Origin: Acridotheres tristis
Lineage: Eukaryota > Chordata > Aves > Passeriformes > Sturnidae
Length of the DNA stretch: 64,000 nt
NCBI GenBank assembly: GCA_037013685.1
Contig: CM072892.1
Coordinates: 14,513,501 to 14,577,500 of the forward strand
Reading direction: 5' to 3'
Shown: positions 1 through 34,118 of the stretch, one piece after another
Numbering within the stretch: the stretch's first letter is position 1
How the letters are laid out: each line of letters starts with the position of its first letter
Translations under genes and position numbers: made by a program
Notes under the pieces: model-generated
Database searches by the model: none
Seen by the model: only the letters and a program-made list of their open reading frames with translations
Told to the model about the DNA's origin: nothing

Positions 1-22553
<22,553 letters not shown>

Positions 22554-22566
22554 GACTCCTCTTAAA

Positions 22567-22604
22567 AATAAATGAAATGGGGAAAAAAATAACATACAAA
22601 TAAA
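22567..22604 (+). terminator. Two proximal poly(A) signals (AATAAA at 22567 and 22599)
   Basis: Canonical hexamers lie 14 and 46 nt after the DICER1 stop, with a GT-containing stretch (GTTGATGTTGAG) starting near 22623. If used, they would give a transcript with almost no 3' UTR and none of the miRNA sites listed here. Usage is not shown by the sequence, and A-rich stretches give chance hexamers. Confidence 0.35.
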
Positions 22605-23610
22605 GCAAATTTTTAAAAAAAAGTTGATGTTGAGAGGAACAAATTGGAAGACAGAATTTAAAGTTTGTTTGATAACAGAATAGATAACAAAACATTTAAC
22701 ATGTATAAAATTTTGGAACTAATTGTAGTTATAGTTTTTTGCGCAAACACAATCTTGTCTTCTTTCCTCACTTCTGCTTTGTTTAATCACGAGAGTGCTT
22801 TAATGATGACATTTAGCAAGTGTTCAGAATAATTGTTGTCAGGTCTTTTTGGTTTACTTTTCTTGTCAGTACAGCTTTGCTTAGTATTAGAAGGCCAGGG
22901 AGCTTATGCCTAATGCAGTTGCTAGATTTATATATATAGTAATCTTGGAATTCTTCAATCTGTGCACTAGTGCCAGTCATAAAGCAGTTGATAAACTGTA
23001 CTGGATGATTGGGTATAAGAAAGATTAAGTGTGCCAGTATTCTCCTTTTTATTTTCTTTTTTTTTCTCTCTCCATGTCATCTTTTTACATTAAGATGGCA
23101 TTCCCAATCATTATTGCACTTATTTGTTAGGGACAGATTTTAATTGAAGTGGCTGGCATACTGGTAGAGTGAAACTTTGGTTTCCTTATGCCATACAGTC
23201 TTGCATAAAAAAGGTTCTTGCCTTAAAAATAAATAAACTCTCATTAATAATCTTTAATTTCTGATCTTTTTTGGAACAAACTGTTTTACATTCCCTTCAT
23301 TTTCTTATGCATTTTACAATGATACAGCTCTATATTTACAGTACAACTCATTACTATAGCTGTGACTTATTACAGGATTATAATAGAAATTATATTCATA
23401 TATATGTAATTAGGTTATTTTTAACAATTCTGAGGAGGTGGTTAGTCTACAGTTTTTTTTATACCATAAATGAAATATGGTCTTTGGCTAAAATTCCAAT
23501 TTTACACAAACCTGCAAGCTAGATAGTTCCAATACTGGAAACAGCAACAAATAATTGCACAGTGCAAACTGTCACTAACAAAATAACCTTAGACATATCA
23601 CACCTAAGAT

Positions 23611-23618
23611 ATGCTGCA
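23611..23618 (+). promoter_or_regulatory. miR-103/107-type 8-mer seed match in the DICER1 3' UTR
   Basis: ATGCTGCA is a full 8-mer target for the miR-103/107 seed. Published work shows miR-103/107 repress Dicer through its 3' UTR. Whether this site is the orthologue of a mammalian one was not checked. Confidence 0.5.
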
Positions 23619-25988
23619 GATTTTATAGTCAATTGGTTATGTGTTTAACAAACAGAGCACCTTTACACTTAGAGATATTTCCACGTAAATTTCTTACTGT
23701 ACTTTTCAGAGTTGCATGCATATTTCATCTACCAAAGCTGTGCTGTTAAATAACATGAAAGTTGATGTTTGAGATATAACTGCCGTACTTTTGATACATC
23801 TGTGATTTAGGTCCTTAATTTAGAGAAACTAGCTCATTGGTGTTTTGGTCTACTGGGAGCGTGGGGGGAAATCATACTTGTATATTTTAGGCTTTGCCTA
23901 TACTTCTTTAATTAGAGTTTTGTAGGCACTCTTCACTTAAATACCTCAGTTCTTTTTTTCTCTTCTTTTCCTTTTTATTTTTGCATGCATTGGGTTTTTT
24001 TTCTGTTTTGGTGCTATGTTTATATATTATGCTTGAAATTTTAATTTTTTGCACTGTAACTATAATACCTCTTAATTTACCTTTTAAAAAAAGCTGTGGG
24101 TCTTGTATTCCCACCAGTATCAGTAGAGGTTTGCTGCAATTTTGCCCTGTTAATTATGCTTGAAGTTTGAGAAAGCAGAGCAAGGTGTTTTAACGTTTTC
24201 CAGCACAATAGTTTGAACTTGATGCTGTGTCTTATGAACTAAATTACAAACAAATACTGTATTTCCTGCTTTTAAACCCTATTTCTTTCCTCACAAATGC
24301 ACACTAAAACAAAACAAAAACTGTCAGCTCTTGCTTTCTTAACAAAAAAATAAAATAAATGCCTTAGTGACAAGGGGCAGACATTAAGCTTTTCTGAAAT
24401 ACAGTTTTCAAAAATTCATATATTTGCTATCTCAGTCACTTTTCAGCCTGTGAAAAGGACTGTTCTTGTATTTGAAAGCTGCTTGTTATAGAAGTCAAAC
24501 CAAGAATTAAAATACTAGCTTATAAAAAGTATAGTATTTGTTTGGTACTTCAGTCATGAAAGGAGGTATAAGAACTACAAGTGTAGATGATATGGTGATA
24601 TGGAACAATAAAAACATGCAGTCCAGATTCTCAAATGTAAATTGCTTCGCATTAGCTGTTTAAAAAACTAAAAAAAAAGTCACTGATTTAAGCTGTAGCT
24701 TGCTCTTTGTGGTAGGACTGAAGTTTTATAGTGAAAATACATGATTACTGATGTCAACAGTTGTGTTTCTGGCCAGACATCAATCAGCAGATTAAATCAG
24801 ACCATCTAGAAAGTCTTAAGTAGTTTTAATTACATTATGAAAAGCTAAAATTTCAGTTATTCTTTGAATGCCTAAAATTCTTACTGATTGTTACAAGGTT
24901 ATAGATTCTCAGGGGTTTCAGGTAATTGTTAGCAGTGAAGTGGTTATGGAGTGTTTGGGTGCAGACAAAATCAGCTGAACCTACTCTGTGTTTCAGAACA
25001 GTTTAATGATCACTTTGTTACTAGATAAAGCGTATGAATTGGACATCCAAAATGTGTAGTGGCTGACTATAAAGTAGTTTCTGCTGCTGATGCATTTTTA
25101 AATGTGTTCTAAATGCCGCGATTTTTTCCAGTGTGACCTCATTGAAATACATTTATCCTTTGAGGCAGAAAATCCCTATTAGTTTCCATGTTATACATCT
25201 GTGTGTTTTACCCTACAGTTGATATGATTTTGATACTGGACAGTGTACGCTATTAAAGACCTAAATCTGGTCATTTGAAGGTTGGGGTAGAAATCACTTG
25301 ACATGCTATAAGCACAAGTGTGAGCGGACTGTTGCAGCCCATCTTCAAAAGCAGCCACACAGGCTCATCATAAATAGTGTGGGGGTTAATTGGCATGAAC
25401 CTTGGGGTTTTTTATCTAAGTCCTGTTATACTGTACTTTAAACAGTCCTCCTAACTATGCTGCGTTTTTATTTTTATGGCTTTTTTTTTGCGCTGTTCTG
25501 TTCATGTAGCACAAATAAGCATTGCACTTGGTACCATGCTTTACCTCATTTCAAGGAAAAAATGCTTAACAGAGAGGAAAAATGTGGTTTGGCCTTGCTG
25601 CTGTTCTGATTTAATGACTTTGAAAAAGATAGTTTTTAATGCCTGCAATGTGTCATTTACTTGCACAACATTAAATAGGTCATTTTTAACGTCTGTGGCA
25701 TTTTTACTGTACGTGGAAAAATACAACAAAGATGTGTAACAACTCTTGATTGTATTTTAAAGCTATTATTTTTCTACTACATCATTTTACTGTTATGTGA
25801 AGTAATTAAAATTAGAATGACCTCTGACTGACACTCCAGTAATTATCTCTGAACAAACCAACATTTTACACATATAATGTAATTTTTGGGAGAAGCCAGC
25901 CCCTAGTGACTTGGTCAACCTCAGCTAAATCTGTCCAGTCTGAGTATTGAGTGCCCAATAGTGATTTCTGAAGTGTTTGTTCAGCATG

Positions 25989-25996
25989 ATGCTGCT
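25989..25996 (+). promoter_or_regulatory. miR-103/107 and miR-15/16-type overlapping seed match
   Basis: ATGCTGCT contains a 7-mer match to miR-103/107 (ATGCTGC) and one to the miR-15/16 family (TGCTGCT), offset by one base. It is a short motif, so a chance match is possible. Confidence 0.35.
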
Positions 25997-26952
25997 AAAG
26001 TCCATACAAAAAAAAAAAGCCTACTATTTTTAAGTCTCATTACACAGTAGTATGTTGCAACTGCAGAGTACAGAACTTGAACAAGAACCAGTTTCAGTGC
26101 TGGGGAGGAATATAGTGGTGACCCAGGGATGGGGTGCTGGATCCTCAGCTGGTGCAAATTGATGTTGTATCATTTTAGTCAATGGAACTGCATTCATTTA
26201 CATACCTGAAGATCTTGTGCTTGTATGTATGTTGCAGAGTTTTGTTTTTCTTCCTTGTGAGCAGATACAGAACCATCAACTGGAAAATGTGGGGGGTTTA
26301 TGTTGCTGCATATGACATAACATATGCTACGTATTCTATGCATTTATCTGTACAGAAAATGAATTCTTTGTATCCCAGTCACAGCAACACACACAGTCCA
26401 AAAATGACAAATAGCATTGTGGTCTGCTGTGATACTGCACTTGACTCTGACAGTATTCTGGGTTTGTTTTGGGTGGGGTTCCCCATGAACTCATTCTCAT
26501 GGAAAGCTCTGTATTTTTTATATGAATGAAGCAAGAAGCATTTTGATTTTCGGTACTTAATTACTGACACTGATCCTTTTTCAATTGCTCTTATATTCAA
26601 GAAGTTAATTTCTTTACTTTCATATTAGATTTTAAACTTTAAACACTACAGTTCATGACTATCAAATGTAATCTAAATATCAGCTGTAACTCAATATGAA
26701 TTATGTTAGCAAATATCTAGAGGTCATTGTAGTATACTCCACTAGCAGTTAAAATTAACTTCTATCAAAGCTAACTACAATTCTTAAAAATTATTTTCAT
26801 CCAATAAAGTCCTTGGGGTTTTCCCTCTTTTTTTTGAATGGCAACCACAGACTACTTTAATTGCTTTGTAGATGCACTCAGAATTTACTGCAGCAGCAAG
26901 TTGGGGAGAAAAATGTTTGTGAACAATAATTGGAAATTGCAGGCATTTTTAT

Positions 26953-26960
26953 TGTAAATA
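26953..26960 (+). promoter_or_regulatory. Pumilio recognition element (TGTAAATA) in the 3' UTR
   Basis: An exact match to the UGUANAUA consensus bound by Pumilio proteins. It is a single 8-mer, so the call rests on consensus alone. Confidence 0.3.
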
Positions 26961-27020
26961 GTGTGACTGAAAAGATGGTTAAAATCAAGTAGAAAGTATA
27001 ACAAATATAATTTGATGGAC

Positions 27021-27026
27021 AATAAA
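27021..27026 (+). terminator. Penultimate distal poly(A) signal (AATAAA)
   Basis: A canonical hexamer in the far 3' UTR, 159 nt before the last one. Cleavage 10-30 nt downstream would remove or split the two last miR-103/107-type sites (27041 and 27094). Confidence 0.4.
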
Positions 27027-27040
27027 ATATTTACCATCAC

Positions 27041-27101
27041 ATGCTGCAGCTGTCTTTAAGGGACATAAAATGTAATTCATTCATACTGTAATCATGCTGC
27101 A
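27041..27101 (+). promoter_or_regulatory. Pair of miR-103/107-type 8-mer sites near the 3' UTR end
   Basis: ATGCTGCA occurs at 27041-27048 and 27094-27101, 53 nt apart start to start. Both lie near the distal transcript end, a favourable position for miRNA action, and both lie between the last two poly(A) signals. Confidence 0.5.
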
Positions 27102-27179
27102 GAAGTTTGCAATCTGCACCTTATGGATCACAATTACCTTTAATAGTTTTTTGTAATAATTGTAGCTGAGTATATCTCC

Positions 27180-27185
27180 AATAAA
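27180..27185 (+). terminator. Most likely distal poly(A) signal of DICER1 (AATAAA)
   Basis: The hexamer is followed within about 40 nt by T/G-rich sequence (ATTGTTTTGC and a T run), the expected downstream element. Its distance from the stop fits the known long DICER1 3' UTR. Confidence 0.7.
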
Positions 27186-27205
27186 GTTATGGTCTGTTCA
27201 CCTTG

Positions 27206-28249
27206 TATTATTGTTTTGCTTTTTTTTTAATTCCTGGTAATATCTCCATAAATCTTATAGAGTTTACCAAAAAAATAGCTGTTCAGTCTAAATTTATAAA
27301 AAATTGCAAAAACATTTGTGAAAATAGTATTTCTTCACCTTATTTAAAGACAAGTCTGCTTGTCTCCTTCCTCTGATGAATGAACTGTCTTCAGAGCTAT
27401 GTGAAGACTCTTAAGGGACACTCAGGTTAAAAATGATGGTGTATGTGGTATGATTTGATCTCTGTGTTGACCATTATACCTGCAAAATGTCTGTTGTAGC
27501 TGGGAGGCCCCAGAGCACAAGGGTTCTGGAACACAGGTTTGCATGACTGATGCATGTTTTAAGAATATGTTAATATGAGCTAATAGTCTCAACATTAATA
27601 ACATCAATTTCATTATTTTTCTGTTTGTTTTCTGTTAGTATTTGGCTTATCCTGAAAATTGGCAGTGTGTTTGTAGAATGTTCTGACTGGCACTGTAGTG
27701 TCATGTATCTTTATGGAGACAAGTCAGACCTGCCAGACAAAGATCAGAAGTCTTCCTTTCTGAAAACTTCTCAATGTAGCAGTCACTTGTTTAGCATCTT
27801 CACTGAGCATCTTCTGCTACATGTTTTGTCTTCAGATATCGAGAAAAGCCTGCTGGGCTGCTGGTAGGCATGGTGTTAGCTTTTTCTGGGATTTGGAAAA
27901 GGAGCCTTTAAGGGTAAGGCCCTTAAGGCTCCAGTGTGTAGGCTAGTCAGGATGACAACACAGCCCCCACCTCCCCAGTTCTAGCAAGTGAGTCAAATTA
28001 GAAAACTTCCCCCAAATTTTCTGCAGGAAAGGTGGTCTGAAAATAATAATATTAAAAATTAATTGAGGATGGCATTACATCCTGTTAATTGTGGCAGAAT
28101 GAGGTGAGGGATGGCCTCCTCAACTGGAGTCTGCGAGAAAGTGGTCAATCCCTTGCTGGGTAGCACTGTGAAGCAGATGGAGTTCTCCAGAAAGTCAAGG
28201 TGTAAAATCAGTAGAGGTTTTGCATCAAAGGCATTTTTTGTCTGCAAAC
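27206..28249. other. Intergenic sequence after DICER1, nothing recognised
   Basis: AT-rich sequence following the presumed transcript end. 28060-28249 adjoins the CR1 below and may be a diverged part of it, but I could not match it. Confidence 0.6.
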
Positions 28250-30290
28250 TTGTTTAGTATCCATTCCAGTCCTTCCTCCAGGTAATTTATGAAGACATTG
28301 TAGAGCACAGGGCTGAGGATGGAGCCCTGTGGAGCCCCACTAGTGACAGGTCCCCAGTCTTATATCACCCCATTCTCTACAACCCTTTGTACCTGACCAA
28401 TGGGCCAATTGCTCACACATCCCATGATGTGTTTACCCAGCTGTATGCTGGACATTGTGCCCAAAAAAACCTCTTGTAAGACAGTATCAGAAGCTTTACT
28501 GAAATCCAAAAAGATTACATCTACTGGCTTTCCTATATCAACTACGTGGGTTACATTGTCATAAAAGGAAATAAGGTTTGATAAACAGGACTTTCCCTTA
28601 TGGAACTGTGCTGGCTGTGACCAGTGAGTGACTGTTGCTTTTCAGGAGTTTTTCAGTACCTCCCTGAATGATCTCCATAACTTTACCAGGCACTGAAGTG
28701 AGACTGACAGGCCCGTAATTTCCAGGGTCGTCCTTGCCCTTCTTGAAAATAAGGATGATGTGCACTAGCTTCCAGTCAGCTGGGACCTCTCTGGATTGCC
28801 AAGACTGCTCAAAAATTTCCAGAGAGGTTTTGCAATTACATCAGCCATCTCTTTGAGGACTCTTAGATTAATCCCATCAGGCCCCATCAATTTATAGGGG
28901 TCCAGGTGGAGCAGCAGCAGATTCAGGGTTGGCTGAGGTTTGATCATTCTCGCAGTCATTGTCCTCCAGCTTAGGGCACCTGAGACCCCCTTAGTCCATC
29001 ATTAATGCTGAAGCCAGAGGTAAAGAATGCATTAAACACCTCTGCTTTGTTTCTTCTCTGTTTGTGAGGGGATCATCCTCATCTTGGAATGGGCTGATGA
29101 TGTTTCTACACTACCTATTGCCATTAATATGTTTGAAAAAACTTTCTATTGTCCTCCACATTTCTGGCAACTTCAGTTCAACTGCAGGTGAGCTTTGGCC
29201 ACATGGATTTTCTCCCTCCAGTGGGGAGCAGCATCTCTGTATTCCTCTATGTCACCTGACCTTGCCTCCACTGGATATGCACCTTCCTTTTTTTCCCTTA
29301 TTTCCAAGAGATTACTGTTCAACCAAGCTGCCTTCTGGCTGCCCGGCTTGACTTCCAACATTTGGGAGTTGCATGTTCTTGTGCTGTTAGGAGGTGATGT
29401 CTAAAACGTGACTGCACTTAGGGACCCCAGCACCTGCAAAAACATTGTCCCAGGAGACTTAGTAGTAATGTGAGCATCCTGAAGTCTAAAGTTGAGGTTT
29501 TGCTGGCACTTTTCCTCGTGTCACCAGAGATTTTAAACTTGATCACTTTGTGGTCACCAATTTCCACTTAGCTTATGAGATCCTCTCTGCTGACAAACAT
29601 CAAATCACGAAGAGCATCTTTCTGAGTTGGCTCACTTAGGACCTTTTTTCATAAAGTCATCCAGGTTTTTAGGAATCTTCTGGCTTGTACCAGCTGTGTG
29701 ATGCTCCCAATTGATTCCTGGCAAGTTGAAGTTCTATGAGGACAAGGGAAGTTGACTTAGAAGTGACACTTTGTTGCCAAAAATGATTTGTCATTGCCAT
29801 CATCCTGGCTTGGAGGTCCATTAGAGACTCCCACAATGACATCCACATTATTCATTTACTTCTTGATTCTTACCCAGAGGTTCTCAACTGTGCCATTGCC
29901 AGATGTGATCTCCATTCTACCCCTTCTCTTACCTACAGTAGCACCCCCTGCCTGCCCCTCCTGAAGAGCCTAGAACCCTCCAGCAGGGCAATTCCTGTCA
30001 CATGACTCATCCCACCAGTTTTCACTTATGCCAGTGGTGCCAAATCTCTGGGACTAGGCCAAAGCCCTGAGTTCCTTGTTTCCTTCTCATAATGTGTGCA
30101 TTAATGTAGAAACATTTCAGGTGTCATGCATTTCTGCCAATGCCTGGTGAAGCAGATTGAGAGATCCCGTTAGTGCTCCTTTCCTCAAGTTCTGTCACAT
30201 CATCCCAGCATTCACCACTGCCGAACCTGGTTTAGCCTCTTTCCCCCTTCAATGCTAGTTTAAAGCTCTGCTGTTTATCCTTCTGATAAT
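28250..30290 (-). mobile_element. CR1 LINE, 2-kb 5' and central part, minus strand
   Basis: Read on the minus strand, it shows CR1 reverse-transcriptase motifs in the right order. LDPYKLMGPDGINLRVLKEM and ADVIAKPL lie at 28959-28840, a GKSCLSNLISFYDNV-like stretch and FLDFSKA near 28590-28480, and [15 protein letters not shown] near 28350-28295. Each differs slightly from the CR1 consensus. The upstream end near 30200-30290 resembles the CR1 sequence just before the endonuclease. The coding region is broken by stops and frameshifts, and the usual 3' tail is not seen next to it. Confidence 0.85.
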
Positions 30291-31190
30291 CCTCACTGCT
30301 CACACTGTAGGAATTGAAGGGAGAACACACCTGTCAATATGAGGAAGATTCTACAGGTACTGGTTTCTCATCTCCTTATTACAAGATAAAACGTGTTTCG
30401 TGATTGCATCAGTTGAAATATCTATTTTGTTAGCTGTTTACTCTAAAGTAAAATCTTACAAAAAAAAAAAAAAAGGAGCTTGAAAACTGAGGGGAGTGTT
30501 TTAGACAATGCTTGTCCTGAAAAGAGGCATTAACAAAGCTAATCATAACTTCAAATCCAGAAACACACAGGAGTGGGCTTGGTGTATGTATGAGCTTCCC
30601 TTAACACTGCTGCCAGAGTCCAGGTGCAGGATCTGTTCCTTAGAGGAAATCTCCATGTCGGTGGACACAGGCAGTACTGACATGTAAGCACGTTTTATTT
30701 TCCTCATAGCAGTGATTAGGTCTTTCCTTATTGTAGAATGTGAACAATAATTTCATTTTGGTGAGCAAAATAACTGAGAACCTTCCCAGTTTTATGGAAA
30801 CAGTATCATTTACTTTGCTGCTTAACCATCTCCACTTACCTGGCTTATGCTACATTTTTAACATTACTTTTTATGTGTATTTTATTGGAAATCTCATGCT
30901 AGCTTTTAAATTGAAGTAATTTTCTTCTGTTAGCTTGAAAATTTCCTGTAGTTCTGAGTTCCTGTCTGGCTCTCACTGAAGTCACTGAGAAGAGATCCAC
31001 TTGGGGTCTGTAACTTGTGTGCATTTGAATTTAGCACAAAAGTCCTTCAGACATGATAAGTGTAAATTCCAGATGTCATGCAAAAGGTGAGAAACACAGT
31101 GATGTGCAAAGACAGCCTCTGCTGTTCTGCTTCTGTTTTTTCAGGCTTTTAAATAAAATGTGGCACATTCACTGCCTGCTTCTGAGATAA
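30291..31190. other. Intergenic sequence, nothing recognised
   Basis: Contains a 15-base A run at 30460-30474, possibly the tail of a retroposed sequence but with no recognised body. Otherwise unique. Confidence 0.5.
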
Positions 31191-31482
31191 GCCAGTCTCT
31201 TCTCCCAGGTAACAAGTGACAGGACTAGAGGATATGGCCTTGAGTTGTGCAGGTTGTTGGATATTAGGAAAAATTTCTTTACTGAAAGAGTGGTCAGGCA
31301 CTGAAACAGGCTACTCAAGGAACTGGTAGAATCACCTGGAATCCCTGGAAGTGTTCCAAAGCCATGTGGATGTGGCAGCTGGGGCCATTGTTTTGTGGTG
31401 GACACAGTGGTGCTGGGTTAATGGTTGCACTTAATGACCTTACATCTTTTTTACCCTAAACGACTCAATGATTCTGTGACGA
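31191..31482 (+). mobile_element. CR1 LINE 3' end, plus strand
   Basis: The typical 3' end of an avian CR1: CAGTCTCTTCTCCCAGGTAA, a GAGGATATGGCCTTGAGTTG stretch, the LDIRKKFF-type coding end, then non-coding sequence ending in ATTCTGTGA, the CR1 terminus type. 5'-truncated, about 290 bp. Confidence 0.9.
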
Positions 31483-32350
31483 TTCTCCTTCAGATGAATC
31501 CTGAATCCTCCTCCTCTGCAGACAGCACTGGAGCCAACTCCCAGCCATTTCTCTGCTGTCAGTGGAGCTGCAGGGCACCATTTGGTTTTCCTGCCCAGAG
31601 ATCCCCCTTTCAAAATGAGGTGAGTTGAATGAGGAGGTCCCTTCCTCCCTAACCTCGGGATGGCACTCAGCGGATGACACGGTTTTCACACAGTAGCCTG
31701 AAGCTGGAAATATTCTTCCAGAGAAAGTGATGGAACAAGGAGAAAAGAAGATTTCATCAGAGTGCAGCATGGCCAGGGAATCACCTGTTATTCCAGGATC
31801 ACTCTCATCTCTTGCCAAGGCGAGGATGATCCTCTCTTCTTTACAGCCACTTGGCGTGAAGCAGGGGAAATGAACTGCTGCAGCTGTTCCAGCATTTGTA
31901 ATAAACTGGTGCTAAGTTGCAGACTTACCTAACTGAGGCACTGAGTTCCATGAGGAGACTGCAGGATCACCAGTCCAGTCCTCAACTATATATTTCTTTA
32001 AAAAAGCAGTTATCACATAAGTACTTGAGTGGCACTTTCACATCACTTTTAGAGTAAGGCTTTTAACTTTACTTAGTTTCTCATCTATGCAGCAACATTG
32101 AGAGGAGTGCTGTTTGTGTGTGTTGCCTGTCTCACTACTATAATTAGAAAAAAAGCAGCAAACACTTCTTGTTAAGCAGACATCTGTTTCCATGTTCTTA
32201 TACTACAGCCACTTAGATCAGTTATTTTTACTTTGGTGCATTCATTTGCCAGTGACCGCCTGACTTTAGACAAGACCTGTATGTCTAAAGTGTCTGAATG
32301 GAATGCTTCCTGAATTCAGTAGAGCCTCAGGAGCTTGATAGTTAAGATTG
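31483..32350. other. Intergenic sequence, nothing recognised
   Basis: Unique sequence with moderate G+C at 31480-31860. Open frames here do not resemble known proteins. Confidence 0.5.
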
Positions 32351-32590
32351 CAGAGTCATAGAATGGTTTAGAATGAAAGGGATCTGAAAGTGTAGTTCCA
32401 TCCTGCCCCACGATGGTCAGGGACACCTTCCACTAGACCAGTTTGCTCAAAGCCCCATCCGGGCTGGCCTTCAACACTTCCAGGGACTAGGCATCCACAA
32501 CTTCTCTGCCTATTCTAAGATCTGCCCTATTCTCACACAGCTATACAAATTTATGGTATTTTGCAGCACCAATTTCAAGTTAAGAAATTA
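32351..32590 (-). mobile_element. CR1 LINE 3' end, minus strand
   Basis: Starts with CAGAGTCATAGAATGGTTTA, the complement of the CR1 3' terminus, then sequence matching the CR1 tail up to about 32510. The inner boundary is blurred. Confidence 0.85.
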
Positions 32591-33332
32591 TTGCTTTCAG
32601 GGTGATTCTAGCTGCAATAACAGGGCATTATGTTCCCACCAGCAACACTCATCACCTTTTTCCCAGCTTTACATAGTACATGTACTCTAGGCAAAAGAGA
32701 TCTCATTATACAAACAAGCATGGCATAGGCAGTTGTAGTCTCTGTCTGGCCAACTGGCTGTTGTGCAGGGCTGTGCCAGCAAAAACCTCCCAGAGAACAA
32801 GGGCAAAAGTTCCTAGGACTCTGCCTCAACAATAGTGTTGAAATTGCTTGTGGTGGAGATGGCAAGGGATCTGTGGAAGATTTAGTAACCATTTTTTGCG
32901 GGACCAAATGCCTTTGCTGGGTTTTAAAAAGTTGCTCTTTCTGTGGAATCTGTAAGCTAGAAGGGTTTTCCTGCATGGAGCAGGAATACACTGCCTGCCA
33001 CAGAGGGCTGAATTCCCAAAGAATGACACTCTTCTCAGCAGGTACAGCAAGGCAGAGAAAGTCAAGTGAGACCTTCCCCATCCACCTTGCAGGGCTGAAT
33101 CAAACACACATCCTTGTGCATGCACGTTGAGAGGGAAATCCTTATTTTACTCAACATTTAATTTCAAGCTGTTGAATTTAGTGTGAAATAACCATACAGC
33201 AACCTCTGTGGCAGGTTTCTTGTAAAATGATGTTGGTTTATTGGCAGGTTAGCTAAGATGAAGGGTTACTTGATGCAGAAGAGCCTTACGTCATGTAGAT
33301 TGTAGGAGCTAAACTACATGTGTGTATGTAGT
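32591..33332. other. Intergenic sequence, nothing recognised
   Basis: A 157-codon open frame on the minus strand (33081-32608) has no recognisable motif and looks like chance. Confidence 0.5.
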
Positions 33333-34118
33333 CTATGCTAGATATACAACTGCTTTTTCTATAGGATATGGTCTGTTGATGTGTGTCAGAAAATCCCAGA
33401 AACGGCAGTGACTGAGGCAAGGAGTGATGGGGGACCTGCATAAACTTCTGAAATGTATCAACAAATAGAAAAAGGTGTAGACTGAAAATATGCTGGAAGA
33501 AATGCCAAGATTCGGAGACACTTCAAATACACAGAGGAAAGGAAATAGACCCCTGTAAACCTTGCACATAAATAACACCCCCAGAAAGGGATGAGCATTG
33601 TGGGGAAGAGTTGGGCAGTGGTGCCAACAGGCAGAACCAGAGTAGTCTAGTAGGCAGGAGTAAATCCATTTGTAGTGACTTTCAAGGACCAGTTTTAAGC
33701 TTTTCACTTGGTTTCCTTGTAAAGCTACATCTAACAATTCAGAAGTGGACTCCTTGCCTTGATCAAAGAGGGTCAGAGAAGGTCTTGAATGAGAGTGAGC
33801 TGGAGAGATTTGGGCTGACATGAAGGCACAAGAGACTGGCAATTATGGCAGGTATGAAGGAGATGAAGCTGCAGTTAAAGCCAACTGAGGAGCACAAACA
33901 TTTTTCAGTGGTGTAGGCAGCAGTAGTCTTTGGCAGTCAAGTTCTAACTGGGTAAACAGCCTAGCAAAGTCCATGCATTTCCTGATCTGTTCTAATATTG
34001 CACTGTTTATGTACAATTTCATCCAGTTGCCCACCACAGAGATATCTATCAGTGTGCTCCCATTTTCCTGTGGTTTCCCAGAAACACAGCTGGGGTTATC
34101 CCTGGGGAATCTGGGCAC
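33333..34118 (-). other. Open minus-strand frame with one stop, function unknown
   Basis: One reading frame stays open for about 262 codons from 34118 to 33333 except for a single TAA at 33845-33843. The two parts are 92 and 170 codons including stops. The translation has a hydrophobic stretch in its second half (VLFMCKVYRGLFPFLCVFEV region) but no family motif that I recognise. It may be chance, or a decayed retroelement or pseudogene. Confidence 0.2.

Larger units (their letters stand above)
22554..27205 (+). other. DICER1: DICER1 3' UTR (long form), approximate end
   Basis: AT-rich sequence after the stop with no coding signal. Its length to the last good poly(A) signal (27180) is about 4.65 kb, close to the long 3' UTR known for mammalian DICER1. 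It holds four ATGCTGC matches to the miR-103/107 seed (23611, 25989, 27041, 27094), two let-7-type TACCTCA matches (23942, 25542) and a Pumilio-type TGTAAATA at 26953. The 3' end is inferred from the signal, not from transcript data. Confidence 0.8.

Noticed and set aside
32608..33081. 157-codon minus-strand open frame
   Set aside because: No motif, no neighbouring exon, overlapping frames on both strands; consistent with chance.
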